Part shown: positions 8,916 through 19,305 of the stretch, one piece after another
Layout: each line of letters opens with the position of its first letter
Position numbering within the stretch: position 1 is the stretch's first letter
Assembly (NCBI RefSeq): GCF_947500835.1
Contig: NZ_CANMTQ010000004.1
Location: forward strand, 1-64,000
From: an uncultured Halomonas sp.
Lineage (GTDB): Bacteria; Pseudomonadota; Gammaproteobacteria; Pseudomonadales; Halomonadaceae
Length of the DNA: 64,000 nucleotides
Direction of reading: 5' to 3'
Program-made: the position numbers and the translations under genes
Notes under the pieces: model-generated
Databases searched by the model: none
What the model saw: the letters and a program-made list of their open reading frames with translations, nothing else
Told to the model about the DNA's origin: nothing

Positions 8916-10313
8916 ATGAAACCACGGCTGCTCATCACGCCGCTGCCCTACCACCAGAACCCGTTGACGCTTTTTGCTTGCCTACGCCAACGTCCAGGCG
9001 CCGTGCTGCTCGATAGTGGCCGCCCTGATGCGCCGGGGGGGCGATATGACATTCTTTCCAGCGACCCCTGCGCCGTTCTCACGATCGATCAGCAGGGCCA
9101 GGTGCACTGTGATGCGGACATTGCATTACCCACCGCGCCCTTCGCTGCGCAGCAAGCCCTGCTTGATACACTCGATGTTGAACCCCCTGACAGTGAGCTA
9201 CCGTTTCTCGGCGGATTGATCGGCTACTGGGGGTATGATCTTGCACGCGAAATTGAAGGTTCACTGGATCAATCCCGGAATGTCGTCACGCTGCCACGAA
9301 GTCGCCTGGGTCTTTATGATTGGGCCGTAATCCAAGATCACGAACAACGACAGACCTGGCTGGTCGCTACCGCCGAGCGAGGTAAGCAGGTTCAGGCGTG
9401 GCTGGACCAGACACCTGCTTTCACCAGTCCCTTTGCCCTCACGAGCTCTTTCTACGCGGAAATGGATCGCGCCAGCTACGGCCAGCGATTTCGTGATGTA
9501 CAGCGGTACCTGCAGGCCGGAGACTGCTACCAGATCAATCTGACCCAGCGCTTCAGCGCCGGTTACGAAGGCGACCCCTGGCAGGCATATTGCCTGCTGC
9601 GCCAGGCAACTCCAACGCCTTTCGGGGGCTACATGGCCTGGCAGGACAAGGCGGTCATGTCACTGTCACCAGAGCGCTTCATCGAAGTGCGTGGCGATCG
9701 TGTGGAAACCCGGCCCATCAAGGGTACCCGGCCTCGAGGGGCAACCCTGGAGATGGACGAAGCCTACGCTGAAGAACTTGTTCAAAGCCCCAAGGATCGG
9801 GCCGAAAATGTCATGATCGTCGATCTACTACGCAACGACCTGGGTCGAGTATGTCGGCCAGGCAGCGTGCGGGTACCCAAGCTGTGTCAATTGGAAAGCT
9901 ATGCCAACGTTCATCACCTGGTAAGCGTAGTGACCGGCGTGCTGTGCCAGGAGCAAACCCCATTGAATCTGCTTGCCGCCGCTTTCCCAGGGGGCTCGAT
10001 TACCGGCGCGCCAAAGATACGCGCCATGCAGATCATCGATGAACTGGAACCCAGTCACCGCAGCGTGTATTGCGGCAGTCTGGGCTATGTCGACATTCGC
10101 GGTCACATGGATACCTCGATCGCGATTCGCACGGTACTGGCGGATGCGGGCCGCCTGCATCTGTGGGGCGGCGGTGGGCTGGTCGCGGATTCCAATGAAG
10201 AAGCCGAATACTGCGAAACCCTCCACAAGATCAGCCGGTTGATGGAGGCCTTGGCCAACGACGAGTCGATCACTCAAGAAAACCGACGTTCATATGACTC
10301 TCAGGAACAATAA
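8916..10313 (+). CDS. pabB: Aminodeoxychorismate synthase component I PabB
   Basis: Converts chorismate, with ammonia from a PabA glutaminase partner, to 4-amino-4-deoxychorismate for folate synthesis. The 465-residue protein has the chorismate-binding fold in its C-terminal two thirds with the hallmarks PIKGTRPRG, NVMIVDLLRNDLGR and GGSITGAPKIRAMQIIDELE; the N-terminal domain is the usual TrpE/PabB lid. I prefer PabB over TrpE because of the PIKGT segment and because there is no trp gene nearby. No pabA lies adjacent; glutaminase would be supplied in trans. The stop is directly followed by the GTG start of the next gene. Confidence 0.88.
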   Translation: MKPRLLITPLPYHQNPLTLFACLRQRPGAVLLDSGRPDAPGGRYDILSSDPCAVLTIDQQGQVHCDADIALPTAPFAAQQALLDTLDVEPPDSELPFLGGLIGYWGYDLAREIEGSLDQSRNVVTLPRSRLGLYDWAVIQDHEQRQTWLVATAERGKQVQAWLDQTPAFTSPFALTSSFYAEMDRASYGQRFRDVQRYLQAGDCYQINLTQRFSAGYEGDPWQAYCLLRQATPTPFGGYMAWQDKAVMSLSPERFIEVRGDRVETRPIKGTRPRGATLEMDEAYAEELVQSPKDRAENVMIVDLLRNDLGRVCRPGSVRVPKLCQLESYANVHHLVSVVTGVLCQEQTPLNLLAAAFPGGSITGAPKIRAMQIIDELEPSHRSVYCGSLGYVDIRGHMDTSIAIRTVLADAGRLHLWGGGGLVADSNEEAEYCETLHKISRLMEALANDESITQENRRSYDSQEQ

Positions 10314-11387
10314 GTGACTGTCGCGAGCTCCGATGCGATTCACTCGCCAGATAGCATTGCGCGCTATCTGGCGCGAAGACGACGACACATTTTTCTTCTT
10401 GTCACTTTGGCGGTACTGACGCTGCTCTTCTTTCTTGTCGATGTCGCTATCGGGCCCGGCCAATACTCACCCAAGAGTGTACTCACGGCGTTACTGACCC
10501 CTGCCGCAGCATCGGATATCGTCACTATCGTAGTGTGGGAAATACGTCTACCCGTGGCGGCGATGGCAGTGCTGGTTGGCATCAGCCTGGCCCTGGCCGG
10601 CGCCGGAATGCAGACCATCCTCAACAATCCATTGGCGGACCCTTTCACCCTGGGGATCTCATCCGCGGCCAGCGTCGGCGCTGCCCTGGCGATCATCCTT
10701 GGACTGGGGGTGACGCCGCTGGCCGGCACACTGCTGGTTACCGGCAATGCGTTTGTCTTCGCCATGCTCGCCACCCTGATCATCTGGGGAATAAATCGGC
10801 TGCGCGGCGTGAGCGTGCAGACCATGGTACTGATGGGCATCGCCATCATGTTCTTCTTCAATGCATTGCTGGGATTGTTGCAATACCTGGCTTCCGCGGA
10901 AGCGCTGCAGCAACTCATCTTCTGGTCTCTGGGGAGCCTGGGCAAAGCCAGTTGGGACAAGATCGGCTTGATGCTGATAAGCCTTGCGGTCTGCATTCCC
11001 CTATTCGTTCGAGCGCGCTGGCAATTGACCGCTCTGCGCCTGGGAGAACTGCATGCCAAGGCGATGGGCATTAATGTGGGCCGGCTGCGCTTGACAGTAT
11101 TGCTATGCAGCTCGCTGCTGGCGGCCACGGCAGTGGCCTTCGTCGGCACAATCGGTTTCGTCGGCCTGGTCGGGCCGCATATTGCGCGGCTGCTGGTGGG
11201 GGAAGATCAGCGTATCTTTTTGCCCATGGCAGCGCTGTGTGGTGGTCTGATCATGTCCTTGGCATCGATCCTTTCCAAGACGCTGATGCCGGGCATTCTC
11301 TTCCCCATCGGCATCATCACCGCCCTGATCGGTTTACCGTTTTTCATTTCACTCATACTCAAGAGTCGTAAGGAATTCTGGGGATGA
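10314..11387 (+). CDS. FecCD/BtuC-family ABC transporter permease
   Basis: Inner-membrane permease of an iron-siderophore or cobalamin importer. The 357-residue protein is hydrophobic throughout with about ten membrane segments and has the FecCD signatures [13 protein letters not shown] and [19 protein letters not shown]. The GTG start immediately follows the pabB stop, with AGGAA in place eight bases earlier, so the genes are probably co-transcribed. The ATPase gene overlaps its end by four bases. Substrate cannot be told: siderophore, heme and B12 permeases look alike, and no periplasmic binding protein or TonB receptor is nearby. Confidence 0.85.
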   Translation: MTVASSDAIHSPDSIARYLARRRRHIFLLVTLAVLTLLFFLVDVAIGPGQYSPKSVLTALLTPAAASDIVTIVVWEIRLPVAAMAVLVGISLALAGAGMQTILNNPLADPFTLGISSAASVGAALAIILGLGVTPLAGTLLVTGNAFVFAMLATLIIWGINRLRGVSVQTMVLMGIAIMFFFNALLGLLQYLASAEALQQLIFWSLGSLGKASWDKIGLMLISLAVCIPLFVRARWQLTALRLGELHAKAMGINVGRLRLTVLLCSSLLAATAVAFVGTIGFVGLVGPHIARLLVGEDQRIFLPMAALCGGLIMSLASILSKTLMPGILFPIGIITALIGLPFFISLILKSRKEFWG

Positions 11388-12172
11388 ACTTGCGCATCGA
11401 ACAGTTGAGCTGCCGCCTGGGGGGCAAGCAGATTCTCGATGGCATCGAAGGCTTGATGGCGAAGCCGGGCGAAATCACCGCGCTACTTGGCCCCAATGGC
11501 GCCGGCAAATCGACGCTACTCAAGGGCATCGCCGGCCTTGAGCGGCTTGGTTCGGACAGCAGGATCAGCCTCGATGGCATCGCGCTGACGGAGATTTCCC
11601 CTACTGCTCGAGCCGAACATCTCTACTATCTACCGCAGCAGCCCGGTTCGAGTTCGGCCCTCACTGTTTTCGAAGCCATTCTGCTGGCTCGGCGCACGCG
11701 CATGAAAGAAAACGGACGACAAGGGCTTTATCGGGTACGGGACATGCTTCGCGATCTTGAGCTGGAAGAAATGGCGGAACGGTCTTTAGCCACCCTATCG
11801 GGTGGGGAGCGCCAACGGGTCGCAATAGCCCAGGCCATGGTGCGTGAACCCCGAGTCCTGCTGCTCGATGAACCCACCAGCGCCCTCGATCTGCATCACC
11901 AATTGCAGGTACTGGATTGGCTGTCGCGTCGAGCACAGGAGAGCGCCATGATCCTGGTCATGGCCATTCACGATCTGAATCTGGCAGCTCGCTTTGCTTC
12001 CCACCTATGGGTGCTCAAGGCAGGACATCAGATTGCCTGGGGTACTCCAGGCGAGGTTCTTACCCAGGCGCGCCTGCGGGATGTCTATGCTATCGAAGCC
12101 CAGGTCGAATGGTCCGAAAATGCACCACCCAGGATTACGCCCCTGACCGCAACCCGACGACTGGGCATATAA
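11384..12172 (+). CDS. ABC transporter ATPase (FecE/BtuD type)
   Basis: Cytoplasmic ATPase partner of the preceding permease, with which it overlaps in ATGA. The 262-residue protein has Walker [10 protein letters not shown], signature [15 protein letters not shown], Walker [13 protein letters not shown] and the switch His in [11 protein letters not shown]. Length and motif spacing fit the FecE/BtuD/HmuV group of iron-chelate and cobalamin importers. No substrate-binding protein is encoded here. The cysH gene follows after a 98-base gap with its own ribosome binding site. Confidence 0.87.
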   Translation: MNLRIEQLSCRLGGKQILDGIEGLMAKPGEITALLGPNGAGKSTLLKGIAGLERLGSDSRISLDGIALTEISPTARAEHLYYLPQQPGSSSALTVFEAILLARRTRMKENGRQGLYRVRDMLRDLELEEMAERSLATLSGGERQRVAIAQAMVREPRVLLLDEPTSALDLHHQLQVLDWLSRRAQESAMILVMAIHDLNLAARFASHLWVLKAGHQIAWGTPGEVLTQARLRDVYAIEAQVEWSENAPPRITPLTATRRLGI

Positions 12173-12270
12173 GTATCTAACCAAACAGTATTGGGGCAAA
12201 CCGTCTCCTTCTTGCTAGGGTAGCAATCCTTACCCGCAACAACGCCACACCGCAGTTTTCAGGAGGTGGG

Positions 12271-12891
12271 ATGGACCTGGACATAAACGCTATCAACGAG
12301 CAATTCGCCAAGGATCCCGAAGGACTTGTTCGTTGGGCACTAAGCCTGAACGAGTACGCTATCTGCACCACCAATTTTCGCCCCTTCGAGGCCGTGATGC
12401 TGCACATGGTGACGCGGGAAAGATCGGATATCCCTGTTCTGTGGATGGATTCGGGCTATAACACCGAGGCGACCTATCGTTTTGCCGATGCTCTCTCTCG
12501 GCGTCTAGCGCTAAACCTGCACATCTATCATCCGCGGCGCTCTCGCGCTCATCGCGAAGCCCTCGAAGGTGCGACGCCTTCGATAGACGATCCTCGGCAC
12601 TCGAGCTTTACCGAGGAAGTGAAGCTTGAACCTTTCGAACGGGCCTTGCAGGAAATGGTGCCTCGAATATGGTTTACCGCACTGCGTGCCGAAGATTCGC
12701 CACAGCGAGCACAAATGCAGCCCGTCTCGGTAAACGCCGATGGATTACTCAAGATCGCCCCACTGCTGCATTGGAGCGCTCGAGACATGCATCAGTATCT
12801 GCAGCAATGGGATCTACCCAACAACTTCGACTATTTTGACCCCACCAAGGTGGAGGAAAAGCGGGAGTGTGGGCTGCATCTACAGCACTAG
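12271..12891 (+). CDS. cysH: Phosphoadenosine phosphosulfate reductase CysH
   Basis: Reduces PAPS to sulfite using thioredoxin in assimilatory sulfate reduction. The 206-residue protein has the PP-loop nucleotide fold; VLWMDSGYNTEATY and the C-terminal KRECGLH, carrying the single catalytic cysteine Cys200, are clear. The paired CC motifs of [4Fe-4S] APS reductases are absent, so it should be the PAPS-specific type. It is shorter than E. coli CysH (244 residues). AGGAGGTGGG precedes the ATG at 12271. cysB, the regulator of this pathway, and a thioredoxin gene lie just downstream. Confidence 0.88.
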   Translation: MDLDINAINEQFAKDPEGLVRWALSLNEYAICTTNFRPFEAVMLHMVTRERSDIPVLWMDSGYNTEATYRFADALSRRLALNLHIYHPRRSRAHREALEGATPSIDDPRHSSFTEEVKLEPFERALQEMVPRIWFTALRAEDSPQRAQMQPVSVNADGLLKIAPLLHWSARDMHQYLQQWDLPNNFDYFDPTKVEEKRECGLHLQH

Positions 12892-12921
12892 GCAGTTTTC
12901 AGATAGTGCCTCGACTGCGAA

Positions 12922-14002
<1,081 letters not shown>

Positions 14003-14095
14003 CCATGATAGTTCGCTCGTATGACCAGAGCAAGCAAAGTGTTACGCTGCGCTTATTCATAGTTCGAGCCTATGGTTATTTGTAGTTAAGCTCAT

Positions 14096-14124
14096 TTGCC
14101 AGCCGCTTGGTCGAGCGCTACCAT
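14096..14124 (+). promoter_or_regulatory. Candidate trxA promoter
   Basis: TTGCCA (14096-14101), 17 bases, TACCAT (14119-14124), followed by a 44-base leader with GGAGAG before the trxA ATG. An alternative -10, TCTAAT, lies slightly downstream. Confidence 0.4.
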
Positions 14125-14168
14125 CTAATTATTCCGCTAATGACGGCGTAAGCAATTTGGAGAGTTTC

Positions 14169-14492
14169 ATGGCTAATAACATTGACGTCACCGCCACCAA
14201 TTTCGAGCAGGAAGTGCTCAACGCCGATACGCCGGTTCTATTGAAGTTCTGGGCGCCTTGGTGTGGGCCGTGCAAGATGATGGCGCCAGTGGTCGAGGAA
14301 GTCGCCGACGAAAAGAAAGAGCAGATCAAGGTTGTCAGCGTCAATGTCGATGATGCGCCCGAGATCGCCGCAGAACATGGCGTCCGTGGCGTGCCTACGG
14401 TCATGCTGTTCAAATCCGGCGCCAAGGTGGCCTCGCTGGTAGGCGCTCAGTCCAAGTCTCAGCTGTCCCAGTTCATCGATCAAAATGCTTGA
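14169..14492 (+). CDS. trxA: Thioredoxin 1
   Basis: Small cytosolic disulfide reductase, electron donor for ribonucleotide reductase and PAPS reductase among others. The 107-residue protein has the catalytic WCGPC (Cys32, Cys35) and the conserved cis-proline segment RGVPTVMLFK. I start at ATG 14169 (MANNIDVTATNF) behind GGAGAG. It is a single-gene unit ending at a strong intrinsic terminator. Proximity to cysH is functionally apt because CysH needs thioredoxin. Confidence 0.95.
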   Translation: MANNIDVTATNFEQEVLNADTPVLLKFWAPWCGPCKMMAPVVEEVADEKKEQIKVVSVNVDDAPEIAAEHGVRGVPTVMLFKSGAKVASLVGAQSKSQLSQFIDQNA

Positions 14493-14516
14493 ATAATTCT
14501 TGATAGATTCGTTTCA

Positions 14517-14552
14517 GCAAAACGCCCTGTTGAGACAGGGCGTTTTGCTGTT
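14517..14552. terminator. Intrinsic terminator, trxA (probably bidirectional)
   Basis: A 14-base-pair stem GCAAAACGCCCTGT (14517-14530) and its complement (14535-14548) enclose a TGAG loop, with TTTT runs on both strands. It terminates trxA on the plus strand and can serve the AI-2E permease gene arriving from the right on the minus strand. Confidence 0.9.
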
Positions 14553-14572
14553 TAAAAAGACTTCCACTGGTA

Positions 14573-15658
14573 CTAGACATGGGCGGATCGTTTTTCATCA
14601 CGCCGTCTACGCCCGACCTTTCCGCCCATCATCCTGGCCAGCCAGATCGTGCTTGGGTGGCTGTTGAGAGCAATCTTCAAGGTCATGGTCAGAGGCACCG
14701 CCAGTAGCATACCGATCGGCCCCAGTATCCATCCCCACACCACCAGCGACATGAAAGCCGCCAGTGTCGACAGCCCCAGTGTTTGCCCCATCACTCGGGG
14801 TTCAATCAGATTGCCTATCACGAAGTTGATGAATAGATAGCACAGTGCCAAGAGACCTGCTTGTATGGGTCCGCCTTCTGGTGATACCAGCATGAGCAAT
14901 ACCGCCGGTATGGCAGCCAGTGCAGAGCCGATATTGGGAATGAAGTTGAGCAGAAATGCCATCGCAGCGAAAAGCAGAGGAAAGCTTGAGCCGGTAGCCC
15001 AGCAGGCGATGAAGACCAAGACAGCAGTGACAAGACTAACTAACGTCTTGATCCCCAGGTAGTGACGAAGGTTGTAACTGAACTCATTGAACCTGCGCAG
15101 ACTGGGTGCCGGGTTTTCCAGAGCAACGCCAATCTTGGCGCGAAAACTCAATGTCTCGAAAAGCATGAACCCTACCAGCAGAATGATCAATATGCTCTGG
15201 GACAGTAACGTACCGATGCTCTCCAGCAAGGACGGCACGAACTGGGAAAGCGTTGAAAAATCAAGCCAATTGGAAATACTCTCCGGCTGAAGATACCCTC
15301 CTAGCGCCGGGGCCCAGCCGATAAAGAGATAGTATTGCGCCACCAGTTCCTTCTTGAACTCAGGGATTGCTTGCATGAAGCTTGCCATGCTGCCTGCCAA
15401 CAGTACGCTCAACAGCAGCACGAACAGCCCCAGGATCACCAGGGTAATCAGCACCGAGAGCTGCTTGCTCACACCCCTTTTATTCAGCCATTCGACAGGC
15501 GCATTGCAGATAACGGCAATAAATAAGGATAGAATCAGCGGCACCAGGATATCGGAACCCAATTTTATACCGGCAATGATCACAACCAGTGACGCCAATC
15601 CCAACAGTAGATTGAGCGGGATATCTCGTTTGCTGGCTTCTTCTTCATCGTTTTCCAT
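14573..15658 (-). CDS. AI-2E family transporter (PerM/TqsA type)
   Basis: A 361-residue inner-membrane protein with about eight hydrophobic segments and the family's architecture: two N-terminal helices (LASLVVIIAG, LVPLILSLFIAVICN), a longer amphipathic periplasmic part, and the conserved C-terminal GNLIEPRVMGQTLGLSTLAAFMSLVVWGWILGPIGMLLAVPLT. AI-2E members include TqsA, implicated in autoinducer-2 export, and sodium/proton antiporters in halophiles, so the substrate is open. ATG at 15658 with AAGG upstream. Monocistronic. Confidence 0.85.
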   Translation of the reverse strand: MENDEEEASKRDIPLNLLLGLASLVVIIAGIKLGSDILVPLILSLFIAVICNAPVEWLNKRGVSKQLSVLITLVILGLFVLLLSVLLAGSMASFMQAIPEFKKELVAQYYLFIGWAPALGGYLQPESISNWLDFSTLSQFVPSLLESIGTLLSQSILIILLVGFMLFETLSFRAKIGVALENPAPSLRRFNEFSYNLRHYLGIKTLVSLVTAVLVFIACWATGSSFPLLFAAMAFLLNFIPNIGSALAAIPAVLLMLVSPEGGPIQAGLLALCYLFINFVIGNLIEPRVMGQTLGLSTLAAFMSLVVWGWILGPIGMLLAVPLTMTLKIALNSHPSTIWLARMMGGKVGRRRRDEKRSAHV

Positions 15659-15732
15659 GAGGGCCTTCCTGGCGTTGTATTTTCATTATCATGATGGCAA
15701 GACGGCGCCGTGACAATCTGTCGAATACGGAC

Positions 15733-15757
15733 AAAAAAGGTGGGCTTTTACCCACCT
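15733..15757 (-). terminator. Intrinsic terminator of the acyl-CoA dehydrogenase gene
   Basis: On the minus strand AGGTGGG-TAAAAG-CCCACCT is followed by TTTTTT, 24 bases after the stop of the gene ending at 15781. A textbook Rho-independent terminator. Confidence 0.88.
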
Positions 15758-15780
15758 CTCCAGCGTCTTTCTACAGGATA

Positions 15781-17592
15781 CTATATCTCGAAACCCAGCC
15801 CGAAACCCTCTACAGGCATGGCCATCAACGATTCACCCCCTGTACGGATCATGTCCGCATGACCGCGGGTACGTGGCAGCAGGCGCTGAAAATAAAAGCG
15901 TGCCGTGTCCAGCTTTGCCTGATAGAAAGCGGTCTCGTCACTGCTGGATTCCAGCGCTTGTCTGGCGGTACGAGCCGCACGCGCCCAAAGATAAGCAAGC
16001 GTGACATAGCCTGAATACAATAAGTAATCAACGCTGGCGGCGCCGACTTCGTCACGATTGTTCATGGCCTTCATGCCTAAGGCCATGGTCAGCTCTCCCC
16101 ACTCGGCATTGAGTTTGGAAAGTGATTCGATAAATTCTTTCAGCTCAGCGTTATCTGCCTCGGATTGGCAGAACTTGTGAATCTCCTTGGTAAATAGCTT
16201 GAGGGTCTCGCCCTGATTCATCAGCACCTTGCGACCAAGTAGATCCAGAGCCTGAATACCGGTGGTGCCTTCGTAGAGTCGAGTGATCCGCGCATCGCGA
16301 ACGAACTGCTCCATGCCCCACTCTTCAACGAAGCCGTGACCGCCAAACACCTGCATGCCTTCGTTGGTCGCCTCGAAACCAAGCTCCGTCAGAAACGCCT
16401 TCACGATAGGGGTCAGCAAACCCAACAGTGCTTCGGCGTGTTCACGCTCCACTGCGTCCTGGCCATGCTCGGTGATATCCACCAGTTGGGCAGAGTACAT
16501 CACCAGCATGCGTCCGCCTTCCGCCAATGCCTTCTGGGTCAGCAGCATGCGTCGCACATCCGGATGCACGATGATCGGATCCGCGGGTTTATCAGGGGCT
16601 TTGGGGCCAGACAAGGCTCGCATCTGCAAGCGATCCCGCGCATAAGCCAGGGAGTTCTGGAAACTCGCTTCCATCAACCCAAGTCCTTGAACGCCAACAC
16701 CGATACGGGCCACATTCATCATGGTGAACATGCAGGCCAACCCTTTATGCGGCTGCCCGACCAAAAAGCCCTTGGCCTCATCGAAGTTCATCACGCAGGT
16801 GGCGTTGGCGTGAATGCCCATCTTGTTCTCGAGAGAGCCACAAGCAACGCCATTGCGCTCGCCGGGATTGCCTTCAGCGTCTGGCAGGAATTTTGGAACG
16901 ACGAACAGCGAGATGCCTTTGGAACCTGCCGGTGCATCCGGAAGCTTGGCCAACACCAGGTGCACAATATTCTCGGACAGGTCATGCTCCCCGGCAGAAA
17001 TGAAGATCTTGGTACCGGTGACCCGATAAGCGCCCTCGTCGGTCGGCGTCGCTCGCGTCTTGATCAACCCCAGGTCGGTACCGCAGTGGGGTTCGGTAAG
17101 GCACATGGTACCGGTCCAGACGCCCTCGACCAGCTTGGTCAGATAGGTATCCTTTTGCTCATCGGTACCATGATGACGTAACGCATCCGCTGCACCCTGG
17201 GAAAGCCCCGGGTACATTCCCCAGGCCAGGTTGCTGGCGCAGATCATCTCGGAAAGGGCCATGCCTAGGGATGACGGCAAGCCTTGACCGCCATACTCAG
17301 CATCAGAGGACAGGCCCGGCCAGCCGCCTTCGACGTACTGGGCATAGGCCTGCTTGAACCCCTCAGGTGTTCTGACCTCACCCTCTTCCAGATGACAGCC
17401 TTCACGATCGCCGCTGCGATTGAGCGGCAGCAGCACTTCGCGTGCGAAACGCCCCCCCTCTTCGAGGATGGCGGTAACAAGATCCGGCGAGGCATCGTCA
17501 CCTTTGCCTATACGGGCGTAGTGATCTGAATAATCCAGCATCTCATCCATGACGAAACGCATGTCGCGCAGCGGGGCCTGGTAAGTAGGCAT
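15781..17592 (-). CDS. Acyl-CoA dehydrogenase, large type (FadE5/DmdC-like)
   Basis: FAD-dependent dehydrogenation of an acyl-CoA. At 603 residues it is of the long type with an extra C-terminal domain, as in FadE-like enzymes of Pseudomonas and DmdC (methylmercaptopropionyl-CoA dehydrogenase). Motifs: MCLTEPHCGTDLGLIKTRA at the FAD site, KIFISAGEHD, and RLYEGTTGIQALDLLGRK carrying the likely catalytic Glu. Substrate chain length cannot be fixed from sequence. Two PsrA-like palindromes upstream suggest control by fatty acids. It is monocistronic with its own terminator. DmdC is an alternative because Halomonas relatives use dimethylsulfoniopropionate. Confidence 0.85.
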   Translation of the reverse strand: MPTYQAPLRDMRFVMDEMLDYSDHYARIGKGDDASPDLVTAILEEGGRFAREVLLPLNRSGDREGCHLEEGEVRTPEGFKQAYAQYVEGGWPGLSSDAEYGGQGLPSSLGMALSEMICASNLAWGMYPGLSQGAADALRHHGTDEQKDTYLTKLVEGVWTGTMCLTEPHCGTDLGLIKTRATPTDEGAYRVTGTKIFISAGEHDLSENIVHLVLAKLPDAPAGSKGISLFVVPKFLPDAEGNPGERNGVACGSLENKMGIHANATCVMNFDEAKGFLVGQPHKGLACMFTMMNVARIGVGVQGLGLMEASFQNSLAYARDRLQMRALSGPKAPDKPADPIIVHPDVRRMLLTQKALAEGGRMLVMYSAQLVDITEHGQDAVEREHAEALLGLLTPIVKAFLTELGFEATNEGMQVFGGHGFVEEWGMEQFVRDARITRLYEGTTGIQALDLLGRKVLMNQGETLKLFTKEIHKFCQSEADNAELKEFIESLSKLNAEWGELTMALGMKAMNNRDEVGAASVDYLLYSGYVTLAYLWARAARTARQALESSSDETAFYQAKLDTARFYFQRLLPRTRGHADMIRTGGESLMAMPVEGFGLGFEI

Positions 17593-17634
17593 TGTGAATA
17601 CTCCTCGATGATCGGCGTAGTGACTGCAGCATTA

Positions 17635-17650
17635 TCAAACGATCGTTTGA
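17635..17650. promoter_or_regulatory. PsrA-like operator, copy 1
   Basis: TCAAACGATCGTTTGA is a perfect 16-base palindrome containing CAAAC-N4-GTTTG, the pattern described for PsrA, the TetR-family fatty-acid-responsive repressor of gammaproteobacteria. It lies 43 bases upstream of the acyl-CoA dehydrogenase start. The repressor gene is not in the window. Confidence 0.72.
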
Positions 17651-17674
17651 AATTATGCCAGCACAGTATTCAAG

Positions 17675-17690
17675 TCAAGCGCTCGTTTGA
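17675..17690. promoter_or_regulatory. PsrA-like operator, copy 2
   Basis: TCAAGCGCTCGTTTGA matches copy 1 in 13 of 16 positions. Its centre is 40 bases from that of copy 1, about four helical turns, so two dimers would bind on the same face. It also lies between the divergent acyl-CoA dehydrogenase and AraC genes and could affect both. Confidence 0.6.
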
Positions 17691-17751
17691 ATTGGCCAGC
17701 CTCCTGCGCCAACGCTATGCTGGCTACCATTGGACCAAGAAGGACAACAGA

Positions 17752-18579
17752 GTGAAGAACGCAAACGCTACAGGCATTCGCTTTTGGCGCGATGACCGGC
17801 TACCTTTCCTGGAGGCCCGTGGCGTGGAGGACGGTCGGCGTGTGTGCTACGACAAACATACCCACACGACCTTCTCTATCGGCATAATCACGGCGGGGCA
17901 AAGTACCTACCTGAACGGAAACACGCGCCAAACGGTTGCCAAAGGCTCGGTGGTGCTGATGAATCCGGAAGCGGTTCATGCCTGCAACCCCATCGAAGAC
18001 CAACCCTGGTCATATCGCATGTTCTATGTGGATACATCCTGGCTTGGTGATCTGCAGCGCACTCTAGGGTTCAGCCACGGTGAGGGTTTTCAGCCTTTCT
18101 CGACAGTAGCCACTCGGAATCCGCTGCTCTATCGCGGCTTGAATCATCTTTATGCAACGCTTATCGATCCAGACAGCGATGTCTTGCACAAACATAGCAG
18201 CGCCATCGAGTTTTTCTCGACTCTTCAGCAGCGTTCACACCCCGCTTCGGTCATCTGCTGGCCTGAAAACCACAAGATCAGCCGCGCCGCGGAATTCATT
18301 TCCGAGCACTGCGTCGAGGCCTTGACCCTCGAGATGATTGCCGGCGCTGCAGGGATGTCTCCGTCACATCTGATTCGGGCCTTCAAACGCCGCTACGGCA
18401 TGACGCCCCACGCCTATCTGATCAACCGTCGCGTGCAGTACGGTCTGGCACGACTCCGGCGCGGGCACGCCATTGCAGAAGTGGCGCTGGAAGCCGGTTT
18501 TGCAGATCAGGCGCATTTCCAGCGCACCTTCAAACGCCTTGTCGCGGCCACACCTCGCCAATACATGACAGCCTTTTGA
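17752..18579 (+). CDS. AraC-family regulator with N-terminal cupin
   Basis: A 275-residue transcription regulator: an AraC-type cupin sensor domain (about residues 30-110, including HTHTTFSIGIITAGQ) and a C-terminal double helix-turn-helix (LEMIAGAAGMSPSHLIRAFKRRYGMTPHAYLINRRVQYG, then ...EVALEAGFADQAHFQRTFKRL). I start at the GTG at 17752 with AAGGA upstream; the longer frame from 17608 would run through the PsrA-like boxes. It converges on a LysE-family exporter, a recurrent pairing in which the AraC protein controls the exporter. Ligand unknown. Confidence 0.82.
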   Translation: MKNANATGIRFWRDDRLPFLEARGVEDGRRVCYDKHTHTTFSIGIITAGQSTYLNGNTRQTVAKGSVVLMNPEAVHACNPIEDQPWSYRMFYVDTSWLGDLQRTLGFSHGEGFQPFSTVATRNPLLYRGLNHLYATLIDPDSDVLHKHSSAIEFFSTLQQRSHPASVICWPENHKISRAAEFISEHCVEALTLEMIAGAAGMSPSHLIRAFKRRYGMTPHAYLINRRVQYGLARLRRGHAIAEVALEAGFADQAHFQRTFKRLVAATPRQYMTAF

Positions 18580-18608
18580 CACCGGGCACGGCTCATAGCC
18601 GAAGAGGG

Positions 18609-19205
18609 TCATAACCAAAGAAGATAGAGCGCGCTGAAAGCCAACAAGACGGCCATCAGACGGTTGAAACGCCGCATCTGGCGAGAATCCTGCAGAAAGC
18701 GTCCCAGGAAGGTTCCGGTGAAGGCCCAGCAGCCAATCGAAAGATAGCAAATCACAAAATAGATAGCGGTGAATTGCCATAGCAGACTACCAGCGCCATC
18801 TGCGGTGTAGGCCCCCATCCCCGCGAGCGATGCCAGCCAGGCCTTTGGGTTCAACCACTGCATTATTGCGCCCTTGACCATCGAGGGACCGGCCGCCTTG
18901 CGTTGATCAGCGCCGAGCCGCCCATCATCCATGGCGAGCTTGTAAGCCATGTAGAGTAAAAACGCCACCCCGGCCCCTTGGATAAGGGTCGTGAAATAGG
19001 GCCATCGATAAAGCAGTTCATGCAGCCCCAGCCCGATCAACAACAGCAACAGGGTGAAGCCCAAGGTCGCCCCGGTGACGTGCCGCATGCTGGGGCGAAA
19101 ACCATACTGCGCGCCAGCACTTAAGGCGACGATATTCACCGGGCCGGGAGAAATCGAAGCTGCCAAGGCAAAGGCGGCCATGGAAAGAAAGAGACTCGCT
19201 GTCAT
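18609..19205 (-). CDS. LysE/RhtB-family amino acid exporter
   Basis: Inner-membrane exporter of 198 residues with about six hydrophobic segments. The N-terminal ISPGPVNIVALSAGAQYGFRPSMRHVTGATLGF is the LysE/RhtB signature, and NPKAWLASLAGMGAY is the conserved NPK segment in the middle. Substrate is probably an amino acid or similar metabolite; it cannot be read from sequence. The AraC regulator next door points towards it and ends 29 bases away. Confidence 0.85.
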   Translation of the reverse strand: MTASLFLSMAAFALAASISPGPVNIVALSAGAQYGFRPSMRHVTGATLGFTLLLLLIGLGLHELLYRWPYFTTLIQGAGVAFLLYMAYKLAMDDGRLGADQRKAAGPSMVKGAIMQWLNPKAWLASLAGMGAYTADGAGSLLWQFTAIYFVICYLSIGCWAFTGTFLGRFLQDSRQMRRFNRLMAVLLAFSALYLLWL

Positions 19206-19305
19206 AAGGCACCTCGGATGGATCGAACGCTAGATAAACAAGATCAATAGCGCGATCCACCCGAGGCCGTATTGAACAAAATGCGCACGTGCGCAAAAGC
19301 AGGTA

